Assembly (NCBI GenBank): GCA_946482045.1
Contig: CAMLPZ010000250.1
Span: 1-6,368, forward strand
Source of the DNA: an uncultured Asticcacaulis sp.
GTDB lineage: Bacteria > Pseudomonadota > Alphaproteobacteria > Caulobacterales > Caulobacteraceae
DNA: 6,368 bases
Reading direction: 5' to 3'
A model generated the notes under the pieces. It was not told the origin of the DNA. It did no database searches and worked only from the letters and a program-made list of their open reading frames with translations. The position numbers and the translations under genes are program-made. Shown here piece after piece: positions 1 to 4,749 of this stretch. The number at the start of each line of letters is the position of its first letter. The first letter of the stretch is position 1.

Positions 1-320
1 TGCGGCGACAGGTAGACCGTGCCGACCATGGGCGACTTGATGGCGTCCTTGGGAGCACCGGCGGCAGCGGGTGCGGCCTCAGGGGCAGCCGTTTGGCTTT
101 GAGGCGCGGCGGCAGGGGCGGGAGCAGCCGCAGGGCTTGGTTGAGGCGCAGCGACATAGGAGACGGCCGCGGGGGCGGCGGTCAGCTGGCGCGCGACGCG
201 GATCTTCAGATCGCCTTGTTCGACCTCGATTTCCGACAGCTCGGTTTCCTTGAGGATGTCGGCGAGCTTGCGCACCAGCTTAGGGTCGATCGGCTCGGCT
301 GAGGGTTTGGAAGTCGTCAT
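1..320 (-). CDS. accB: Biotin carboxyl carrier protein of acetyl-CoA carboxylase (3'-truncated by window edge)
   Basis: AccB carries the biotin that AccC carboxylates and that the carboxyltransferase AccA/AccD uses to make malonyl-CoA, the first committed step of fatty-acid synthesis in the cytoplasm. About 106 codons are present, starting at ATG 320-318. The N-terminal region (about residues 10-45) is the usual acidic/basic helix-strand segment of BCCP. It is followed by a long Ala/Pro-rich linker (about 45-92) and then the start of the biotinyl domain, with SPMVGTVYLSP from residue 96. The biotinylated lysine (MKM-type motif) should lie just outside the window, so the identity rests on the linker and the domain start. 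A CAAGG Shine-Dalgarno sits 7 nt before the ATG. The gene follows aroQ by 42 bp on the same strand, the common aroQ-accB-accC order, so accC is expected next to the left. Confidence 0.93.
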   Translation of the reverse strand, partial: MTTSKPSAEPIDPKLVRKLADILKETELSEIEVEQGDLKIRVARQLTAAPAAVSYVAAPQPSPAAAPAPAAAPQSQTAAPEAAPAAAGAPKDAIKSPMVGTVYLSP

Positions 321-338
321 GTAATAACCTTGTATGCC

Positions 339-358
339 GTCTTTTCGCGGGAAAAGAC
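339..358. promoter_or_regulatory. Perfect 8-bp hairpin between aroQ and accB
   Basis: GTCTTTTC (339-346), loop GCGG, GAAAAGAC (351-358) form a perfect 8-bp stem in the 42-bp aroQ-accB gap. On the transcribed (minus) strand no T-run follows, so it does not look like an intrinsic terminator. It could be an RNA processing or stability element that sets the accB:aroQ ratio, or chance in a short gap. The fold is seen in the sequence; the role is inferred. Confidence 0.4.
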
Positions 359-362
359 TGAG

Positions 363-806
363 TTAGGCCTTATTTGTCATGGACTGGGCGGCTTGAATCG
401 CCAGTTCATAACCAAACGCGCCGAAACCCGCAATAATGCCTTTGGCCGCCAGCGACACATAAGAGTGATGGCGGAAGGGCTCGCGGGTCTGAGGGTTGGA
501 CAGGTGGCATTCGATGACAGGTATGCTGAGGGCCTTCAGCGCATCGAGGAGCGCCACGGAGGTGTGGCCGTAACCCGCCGGATTGATGACCAGCGCGCAA
601 GCTTTCTCGCGTGCTTCGTGAATCCAGTCGATCAGTTCGCCCTCATGGTTGCTCTGGCGGAAGACGAGATCGAAGCCGGTGCCCTCTAAGCGGGTGCGGC
701 AGGCGGTCTCGATGTCCTTGAGGGTAGTATAGCCATAAATTTCCGGTTCACGGACCCCAAGCAGGTTGAGGTTGGGGCCGTTGAGGACATATATGGTCTG
801 AATCAT
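363..806 (-). CDS. aroQ: Type II 3-dehydroquinate dehydratase
   Basis: Catalyses trans-dehydration of 3-dehydroquinate to 3-dehydroshikimate, the third step of the shikimate pathway, as a cytoplasmic dodecamer in this family. At 147 residues it has the usual length of about 145-150. The family signature is complete. [11 protein letters not shown] is near the N terminus, followed by VREPEIYG with the catalytic Arg and Tyr on the mobile lid. Next come [30 protein letters not shown] (substrate-binding Asn and catalytic His), IECHLSN and REPFRHHS. The start chosen is ATG 806-804 ([10 protein letters not shown]). An in-frame GTG at 815 would add three residues, and neither start has a clear Shine-Dalgarno. 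The gene is first in an operon with accB, and thiS is divergent upstream. NPAGYGHTS replaces the more common NPGAYTHTS, a variant I have seen in alphaproteobacteria. Confidence 0.96.
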   Translation of the reverse strand: MIQTIYVLNGPNLNLLGVREPEIYGYTTLKDIETACRTRLEGTGFDLVFRQSNHEGELIDWIHEAREKACALVINPAGYGHTSVALLDALKALSIPVIECHLSNPQTREPFRHHSYVSLAAKGIIAGFGAFGYELAIQAAQSMTNKA

Positions 807-836
807 CGGGCTCACGGGCGGGTTGACGAGGCGGCA

Positions 837-865
837 CTTGTATCAACGGGGACGTTTCGCCACAA
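837..865 (-). promoter_or_regulatory. Candidate sigma70-type promoter for aroQ-accB
   Basis: Reading the minus strand, TTGTGG (865-860) is separated by exactly 17 bp from TACAAG (842-837). This would start a transcript near position 830, about 24 nt before the aroQ ATG at 806. The match to consensus is only moderate (3/6 and 4/6), so this is a position-supported guess. The same bases also form part of a bulged hairpin (GCGGCAC 831-837 with GTGCCGC 874-880, TTGT 838-841 with ACAA 862-865) in the divergent aroQ/thiS region. No promoter on the plus strand for thiS stood out. Confidence 0.28.
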
Positions 866-903
866 GCTGAACTGTGCCGCAATGTCGCCGCTTTAGGAAA
901 AAT

Positions 904-921
904 ATGGTTCCCAAATGGTAA
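904..921 (+). other. Five-codon upstream ORF (MVPKW) overlapping the thiS start
   Basis: ATG GTT CCC AAA TGG TAA starts 11 nt before the thiS ATG in another frame and stops at 919-921, just inside thiS. The only Shine-Dalgarno-like stretch here, AGGA at 895-898, is 5 nt from this ATG but 16 nt from the thiS ATG at 915. It is therefore better placed for the mini-ORF, which could couple translation to thiS by re-initiation. It could equally be a coincidence of two nearby ATGs. Confidence 0.25.
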
Positions 922-1115
922 ATATCGTGCTGAACGGCGAGGAAAAGCAGGTTACGGCCGCGACCGTGACGGCCCTGATCGACGAAATCGGGCTGGATGG
1001 CCGTAAGGTGGCGGTCGAACGCAACCTCGAAATCGTACCGCGTTCGCAGTATCTCGGCACGTCCCTAAGTGACGGCGACCGGATCGAGATCGTGCATTTT
1101 GTGGGGGGCGGATGA
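915..1115 (+). CDS. thiS: Sulfur carrier protein ThiS
   Basis: ThiS is a small ubiquitin-like protein. Its C-terminal Gly is adenylated by ThiF, converted to a thiocarboxylate, and gives sulfur to ThiG for the thiazole ring of thiamine. The 66-residue product begins [13 protein letters not shown], matching the usual ThiS opening. It has the central segment [16 protein letters not shown] and ends IVHFVGGG, with the essential terminal Gly-Gly (here three Gly). Length is typical (about 65). No in-frame start exists upstream, because a TAG at 894-896 closes the frame. The partner thiG follows after 170 bp, nearly all of it a repeat element. No thiO, thiE, thiC or thiF is visible in the window. 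The 5' region has no recognisable TPP riboswitch core. Confidence 0.93.
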   Translation: MVNIVLNGEEKQVTAATVTALIDEIGLDGRKVAVERNLEIVPRSQYLGTSLSDGDRIEIVHFVGGG

Positions 1116-1123
1116 GTTTTTGG

Positions 1124-1276
1124 TTCTCCTCCCTATCGCTTGCGATGGGGAGGTGGCATTTGACAGCTTGCTGGCAAATGACGGAGGGGTCATTGCCGGC
1201 GGAGACTACCCCTCCGTCTTGGTCAGCGTAACCGCTGCCCAATCCACCTCCCCATCGCAGGCGATAGGGAGGAGAA
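1124..1276. repeat. Cloverleaf-like inverted-repeat element between thiS and thiG
   Basis: Arms of 33 nt (1124-1156 and 1244-1276) are inverted repeats matching at 32/33 positions; the one difference would be a G-U pair in RNA. Each arm is itself nearly palindromic (CTCCCTATCGC TT GCGATGGGGAG). The arms enclose three further hairpins. The first is CATTTG-A-CAGC-TT-GCTG-G-CAAATG (1157-1180). The second is an 11-bp perfect stem GACGGAGGGGT/ACCCCTCCGTC (1180-1190/1208-1218). The third is TTGG-T-CAGCG-TAAC-CGCTG-C-CCAA (1219-1242). Almost every base can pair, giving a closed cloverleaf. It starts 8 nt after the thiS stop and ends 9 nt before the thiG start; its right end supplies a GGAGGA that may help thiG ribosome binding. 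I associate such motifs with dispersed intergenic repeats of alphaproteobacteria, but know no family name. No clear target duplication is seen. Confidence 0.9.
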
Positions 1277-1285
1277 AAGTTAGGA

Positions 1286-2092
1286 ATGGACATGCCCGAT
1301 ACCGTCGCTCAAGAACTTAACACCGCCGAAACCTGGACCGTCGCCGGCCGGACCTTCACATCGCGCCTGATCGTCGGCACCGGCAAGTACAAGGACTACG
1401 CCCAGAATGCGGCTGCAGCGCGCGCATCCGGCGCCGAAATCGTTACGGTGGCCGTGCGCCGCGTCAACCTGACCGATCCGAACCAGCCGATGCTAATGGA
1501 CTTCGTCAAGCCGGATGAATTCACCTACCTGCCCAATACCGCCGGTTGCTTTACAGGCGAAGACGCCGTCCGCACGCTGCGCCTGGCGCGCGAAGCCGGC
1601 GGCTGGGACCTGGTCAAGCTCGAAGTCCTGTCCGACCCCAAGACGCTTTATCCAGATATGGAAGAGACGCTGCGCTCCTTGAAACTGCTGGTCAAGGACG
1701 GCTTCCAGGTCATGGTCTACTGCTCGGACGACCCGGTCTATGCCCGCAAGTTGGAAGAGGCGGGGGCCGCCGCCATCATGCCCTTGGCCGCGCCCATCGG
1801 TTCGGGCCTTGGTATCCAGAACCCGGTGACGCTGCGCATCATCATCGAAAACGCCAAGGTGCCCGTACTGGTCGATGCCGGTGTCGGCACGGCCTCCGAA
1901 GCCGCCGAAGCGATGGAGCTGGGTTGCGACGCTGTGCTGATGAATACGGCCATCGCTGAAGCCAAGGACCCGATTCGCATGGCGCGTGCCATGAAGCACG
2001 CCGTCATCGCCGGTCGCGAAGCCTATCTGGCCGGGCGGATGCCGCGTAAGCTCTACGCAGATCCGTCATCGCCGCTGGCGGGACTTATTTAG
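1286..2092 (+). CDS. thiG: Thiazole synthase ThiG
   Basis: ThiG makes the thiazole phosphate moiety of thiamine from 1-deoxy-xylulose-5-phosphate, dehydroglycine/iminoglycine and ThiS-thiocarboxylate in the cytoplasm, using a (beta/alpha)8 barrel. The 268-residue product shows RLIVGTGKY (27-35), TVAVRRVN, the Schiff-base lysine in LVKLEVL (K111), the phosphate-binding [12 protein letters not shown] (169-180) and [13 protein letters not shown] (195-206). The family is usually about 255-265 residues. Two starts are possible. ATG 1286 lies 12 nt after GGAGGA (1268-1273). ATG 1292 (MPDTVAQ) lies 6 nt after AGGA (1282-1285) and is perhaps better placed. It pairs with thiS upstream. The stop overlaps the convergent response-regulator gene by 8 bp. 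Confidence 0.97.
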   Translation: MDMPDTVAQELNTAETWTVAGRTFTSRLIVGTGKYKDYAQNAAAARASGAEIVTVAVRRVNLTDPNQPMLMDFVKPDEFTYLPNTAGCFTGEDAVRTLRLAREAGGWDLVKLEVLSDPKTLYPDMEETLRSLKLLVKDGFQVMVYCSDDPVYARKLEEAGAAAIMPLAAPIGSGLGIQNPVTLRIIIENAKVPVLVDAGVGTASEAAEAMELGCDAVLMNTAIAEAKDPIRMARAMKHAVIAGREAYLAGRMPRKLYADPSSPLAGLI

Positions 2093-2537
2093 ACGATGGC
2101 TTCCGCCCCAGCAGGGCCAGCATGTCTTCGAGGACGACCAGGTCGACCGGCTTGACCAGGTGCAGGTCAAAGCCTGCCTCGGCTGTGCGGCGGCGCATTT
2201 CCGAATCACCCCAGCCGGTCTGGGCGATAATCTTGAGACCTGAATAACGTTTGTCGGCCCGCAGGGCGCGCGCGACTTGCAGCCCGTTTAGCCCCGGCAT
2301 GCCGAGATCGAGCAGGATGACGTCCGGCTGAAACCGCTCGACCGCCTCGAGCGCGCAGCGGCCGTCGTGGCACACCTCCACCGTATAGCCGTGCGACTCA
2401 ACTGCCCAGGCCAGGGTCATGGCCGATGGCACATTGTCGTCAACGACAAGGATACGCAAAGGGTCGTCCTGCGACGAGGACGAAGGCACGAACACACGTT
2501 CCGCAGTAAGCGCAGAGGAATAGGACATAGACAGCAT
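2085..2537 (-). CDS. Single-domain response regulator (receiver-only, CheY-like)
   Basis: A cytoplasmic phospho-receiver with no output domain. Numbered from the ATG at 2537 (150 residues), a Ser-rich leader of about 25 residues precedes RILVVDDN, whose acidic pair binds Mg. The phospho-acceptor Asp lies in [14 protein letters not shown] (about residue 77), the switch Thr in [10 protein letters not shown] (about 107), and the Lys in HLVKPVD (about 129). The TGWGD...[10 protein letters not shown] ending resembles receivers found in hybrid histidine kinases, so it may relay phosphate in a phosphorelay. No cognate kinase is in the window. The start is uncertain: ATG 2537, ATG 2528 and TTG 2591 are in frame, none with a good Shine-Dalgarno. 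The gene lies 81 bp beyond the membrane-protein gene on the same strand. Target and function are unknown. Confidence 0.88.
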   Translation of the reverse strand: MLSMSYSSALTAERVFVPSSSSQDDPLRILVVDDNVPSAMTLAWAVESHGYTVEVCHDGRCALEAVERFQPDVILLDLGMPGLNGLQVARALRADKRYSGLKIIAQTGWGDSEMRRRTAEAGFDLHLVKPVDLVVLEDMLALLGRKPSSK

Positions 2538-2548
2538 TTCAGTTTTGG

Positions 2549-2572
2549 GGATACCGGCGGACGGCGGTATCC
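2549..2572. promoter_or_regulatory. 8-bp dyad just upstream of the response-regulator ATG
   Basis: GGATACCG (2549-2556) and CGGTATCC (2565-2572) are perfect inverted repeats around an 8-nt centre, ending 12 nt before ATG 2537. If an ATG start is right, this is in the 5' leader and could be an operator or a leader hairpin. If the TTG at 2591 is used, it is coding sequence. The dyad is seen; its function is a guess. Confidence 0.35.
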
Positions 2573-2618
2573 ATGACTGTAACGCATTCAAAATAAAGAA
2601 GCTGTGTGGAGCGCCCTC

Positions 2619-3092
2619 TTACGACGACTTTGTAAGAGCAGATTTGGCCAGCGGCCCTTTTTTCACACCGGCCTTACGTGCAGCCCGTCGCGCCTGTGTC
2701 ACGGCCATCGTACCGATAAGCAATGCCAGCAGGACGCTCCACGCCGCAACAGTCTGGACAGTCAGCAACGCGGTAACGCCGACGCCGATATTCAGCAAAA
2801 CTATAATATCGATGGCCACGCTTACGATCTGCCCCAGCAGCGCCCATTGCGGCCAGGGGTGCTGAGTGTTCCAGCAGGCAATATAGAAACCGAGCAGGCA
2901 GATGACGTCGGCGACCAGCATATAGGCGGCGATGTGATCACTCGAAACCAGGGAAAATCCCATGGTCAGAAGATAGCCCGATAAGTATATGAACGCGCCG
3001 AAGCGTTCGCGCCATGTCCCGACAACAATCGCATAAAGACATACTAAGGCGACTGCGCACGCGCCAAGTTGTGTCACCCATGACTGCAACAT
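2619..3092 (-). CDS. Small multi-pass membrane protein of unknown function
   Basis: The 157-residue product is strongly hydrophobic, with about five predicted transmembrane helices near residues 9-27, 31-50, 53-73, 83-105 and 107-129. They are separated by short loops, and a basic tail (QARRAARKAGVKKGPLAKSALTKSS region) should be cytoplasmic by the positive-inside rule. I recognise no family motif and assign no function. The start is ATG 3092-3090, with a weak GGGGAA 7 nt upstream. It lies between the helical protein gene (87 bp upstream) and the response regulator (81 bp downstream), all on one strand, so the three may be co-transcribed. The stop codon sits inside a 7-bp hairpin, CTCTTAC (2616-2622) / GTAAGAG (2632-2638), with no T-run. 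Confidence 0.8.
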   Translation of the reverse strand: MLQSWVTQLGACAVALVCLYAIVVGTWRERFGAFIYLSGYLLTMGFSLVSSDHIAAYMLVADVICLLGFYIACWNTQHPWPQWALLGQIVSVAIDIIVLLNIGVGVTALLTVQTVAAWSVLLALLIGTMAVTQARRAARKAGVKKGPLAKSALTKSS

Positions 3093-3167
3093 GCCCGTTC
3101 CCCGCTTTTCGCCCGACTCGTCAGGGACGGATAGAACAGGGAAAGGACATGTCTGACAAGGCTAAAC

Positions 3168-3184
3168 CTTGACCCCGGGTCAAG
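3168..3184. promoter_or_regulatory. Perfect 17-bp palindrome (operator-like) across the stop of the helical-protein gene
   Basis: CTTGACCC-C-GGGTCAAG is a perfect 8+1+8 palindrome covering the TGA (3182-3180) of the gene to its right. An overlapping dyad, CAAGG-CTAAA-CCTTG, lies immediately left of it (about 3157-3171). It is 76 bp upstream of the membrane-protein ATG, a reasonable place for an operator or a -35 region (TTGACC on both strands). No regulator is assigned. Confidence 0.35.
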
Positions 3185-3539
3185 TCGTCGCAAGGCCTGC
3201 GGCCAGCGACGTGTCGTCCTTGGGTTTGTCCCCGTCCTTAGGGCTGTCGTCAATTGGCATCATCGCCGCGGGAATACCAATATGCTTGCGGATGCGGGTC
3301 AGGCCCCGATGCGCCTCCGCCATGTAGCCTTGCGCTTCATTCAACGCCTGCATCGCCTTAAGGGTATTCTCGTTGACCTCTGTCGCACGCGCGGGGCACA
3401 GCTCCAGCGCGCGCCTTGAGGTTATATAGGTTTCCATCAGGTGCGCCGCTTCGCCAAGCGCCGTATCGATGGCTTCCTCGGCGGCGCGAATTTGGGTCTG
3501 AACCGCCCGGGCGACATTGACCGTTTTCTCTGTAGACAT
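3180..3539 (-). CDS. Hypothetical alpha-helical protein
   Basis: The 119-residue soluble protein has no signal peptide or membrane segment. Residues about 5-90 look continuously helical and amphipathic, with many Ala, Glu and Arg (for example ARAVQTQIRAAEEAIDTALG), so coiled-coil or helical-bundle assembly is likely. The tail (about 95-119) is polar and disordered (DDSPKDGDKPKDDTS). I do not recognise the family. The start is ATG 3539, supported by AGAGGA about 8 nt upstream, the best ribosome-binding site in the window; an open frame continues upstream to 3614 but lacks such support. The gene lies downstream of the dsbA-like gene across a 130-bp AT-rich gap, which suggests its own promoter. 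Its single Cys is in LELCPARA. Confidence 0.75.
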   Translation of the reverse strand: MSTEKTVNVARAVQTQIRAAEEAIDTALGEAAHLMETYITSRRALELCPARATEVNENTLKAMQALNEAQGYMAEAHRGLTRIRKHIGIPAAMMPIDDSPKDGDKPKDDTSLAAGLATT

Positions 3540-3669
3540 GATTTGTCCTCTCACTGACACATCGTCCGGAAAACGCTGGACGCCCGCCGAAATTAAGACA
3601 GCTAGAGATTGCAAATCGTGAAAAGTTAAACTTAAATCAATGTTTACTACGAATTTCTTAATATTAGGA
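3540..3669 (-). promoter_or_regulatory. AT-rich promoter region with a near-consensus CtrA-like site
   Basis: This 130-bp gap is clearly AT-richer than its surroundings, especially 3600-3670. TTAA-N7-TTTAC at 3632-3647 differs by one base from the CtrA full site TTAA-N7-TTAAC of Caulobacterales. Several other TTAA half-sites lie nearby (3626-3629, 3658-3661, 3670-3673). It is about 95-110 bp upstream of the helical-protein ATG. No clean -35/-10 pair was identified. AT-rich sequence yields such half-sites by chance, so confidence is low. Confidence 0.25.
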
Positions 3670-4467
3670 TTAACCTGCCTTTAACCGCTTGCGCTCGGCT
3701 TCCACCGCCGCCTTCAGGTCGTCAAGCTTTGCGCCGTCGATCACGGTCGTACCGACGATAAACGCCGGCGTGCCCGTAATGCCGATGTCGGACCCCAGGG
3801 TGACGACGCGGTCGATATGGTCGTGGACCTCTTTTGAGGACGCGGCTTCGCTGATCGCCTTGGTGTCCAGTCCGGCACGCGTCATCAGGGCCATCATGTC
3901 GGCTTCGCTGGCGATCTTTGCGTCCATCAGGGCATAGTGCATCGCCTCGTATTGGCCGGTCTTCGCGGCCCCCAGCGCAAACGCCGCCAGTGGCCGTGAG
4001 TTTTGGTTGATGACCGGATATTCCTTGACGATGATCGCGACGTCCTTGTTTTCTTCCAGGAAGACTTTCAGCTTGGGCGCGGCGGCACGGCAGTAGCCGC
4101 AGTTGTAGTCGAGAAACTCGACGATCTTGATCGGGGCCTTCGGGTCGCCCAGGACGGGATCGGACGCGTCCTTGTACAGGGACGCCTGGTGCATTTTGAC
4201 GCCTTCCAGGGTCTTGGCGGATGCCTCGGCCAGTTGCTGCTTTTGCAGTTCCAGGCTGGCGTCCTTGAGCATGGAGGGTTTCGCCATCAGGCCCGCGCGC
4301 ACCTGATAGGCCTGGAGTTGCGGCACGACATAGGGCGCCCCCGCCAGGATCACCGCCAGGACGGAGAGTCCAAGCGTGATATTGGCCTGGGTGAAGACGC
4401 CGCCCAGCGGAGAGGGGGAAGGTGCGGGCTTTGGGGCTTCGGGCGGGAGTGTCTGGTCGTCGTTCAA
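3670..4467 (-). CDS. Membrane-anchored DsbA-family (Com1-like) thiol:disulfide oxidoreductase
   Basis: A thioredoxin-fold protein likely acting in the periplasm on disulfide formation or reduction. The 265-residue product has a Pro-rich cytoplasmic N terminus (about 7-20) and one transmembrane helix (about 29-49). Next is a helical linker (60-100), then the DsbA_Com1-like domain with DPKAPIKIVEFLDYNCGYC. The catalytic pair is C123-G-Y-C126, and the cis-Pro loop is GITGTPAFIVG (P234). The only start that keeps the membrane helix at full length is TTG 4467, because an in-frame TGA at 4482-4480 blocks extension. A tiny ATG-AAC-AAT-TGA ORF overlaps that TTG. No Shine-Dalgarno is evident, so the start is less certain than the product. 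The upstream neighbour is the periplasmic M48 protease gene, across a repeat element; this pairing fits a role in envelope protein quality control. Confidence 0.9.
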   Translation of the reverse strand: MNDDQTLPPEAPKPAPSPSPLGGVFTQANITLGLSVLAVILAGAPYVVPQLQAYQVRAGLMAKPSMLKDASLELQKQQLAEASAKTLEGVKMHQASLYKDASDPVLGDPKAPIKIVEFLDYNCGYCRAAAPKLKVFLEENKDVAIIVKEYPVINQNSRPLAAFALGAAKTGQYEAMHYALMDAKIASEADMMALMTRAGLDTKAISEAASSKEVHDHIDRVVTLGSDIGITGTPAFIVGTTVIDGAKLDDLKAAVEAERKRLKAG

Positions 4468-4501
4468 TTGTTCATACTTTCAATCGGGTTCGTTCCCATC
4501 C

Positions 4502-4729
4502 TTATACCTCCCTGGCTTTGCCGGGGAGGGGGACCGCACGAGGCGGTGCGTCGGCGACAGCCGATGCGTCGATGAGATGTGGTGGTGGGGTTTCCTGTTT
4601 CCTTGCGATGTCGGGCCGAATAAGCCGTCGTCAAAAGGCGAGAAACCCCACCACCACATCTCGTTCGCCATTGCTTGCGCAATCCCTCATTCGTGCGGTC
4701 CCCCTCCCCAACAAGTTGGGGAGGTATAA
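4502..4729. repeat. Large cloverleaf-like inverted-repeat element between the M48 and dsbA-like genes
   Basis: The element has nested inverted repeats. Outermost are TTATACCTCCC (4502-4512) and GGGAGGTATAA (4719-4729), then a perfect 19-bp pair, 4523-4541 with 4691-4709. Each outer arm holds a mini-hairpin: CTCCC-T-GGC-TTT-GCC-G-GGGAG (4509-4528) and CTCCCCAAC-AA-GTTGGGGAG (4704-4723). Inside are a left hairpin (GCGTCGGC-GACA-GCCGATGC, 4548-4567), a perfect 21-bp stem (4574-4594 with 4642-4662) around a 47-nt loop, and a right hairpin (ATTGC-TTGC-GCAAT, 4670-4683). A further TTCGTTC/GAACGAA pair (4489-4495, 4731-4737) flanks the ends. Read-through RNA from the M48 gene to dsbA would fold strongly. 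No T-run follows, so it is not a simple terminator. It shares its plan, but not most of its sequence, with the element at 1124-1276. Confidence 0.9.
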
Positions 4730-4749
4730 AGAACGAAACTCATCATTCT

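Noticed and set aside
330..689. Plus-strand open frame of 119 codons opposite aroQ
   Set aside because: Antisense to a complete aroQ with all catalytic motifs; no independent support.
1124..1276. First repeat as a TPP riboswitch controlling thiG
   Set aside because: It lies inside the unit after thiS, lacks the riboswitch core motifs, and is a symmetric palindrome unlike that fold.
952..1320. Frames crossing the thiS-thiG spacer (1069-1320 plus, 952-1293 minus)
   Set aside because: They run through the cloverleaf repeat and overlap thiS and thiG out of frame.
1493..1999. Minus-strand open frame of 168 codons opposite thiG
   Set aside because: Antisense shadow of thiG, with low-complexity His/Gly/Asp-rich composition.
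3540..3614. Longer version of the helical protein starting at 3614
   Set aside because: A strong AGAGGA site directly precedes ATG 3539, and the extra 25 residues do not continue the helical pattern.
4502..4729. Second repeat as a CRISPR array or tRNA-like gene
   Set aside because: There are no evenly spaced direct repeats, and the cloverleaf stems are far too long and lack tRNA consensus bases. It is an inverted-repeat element.
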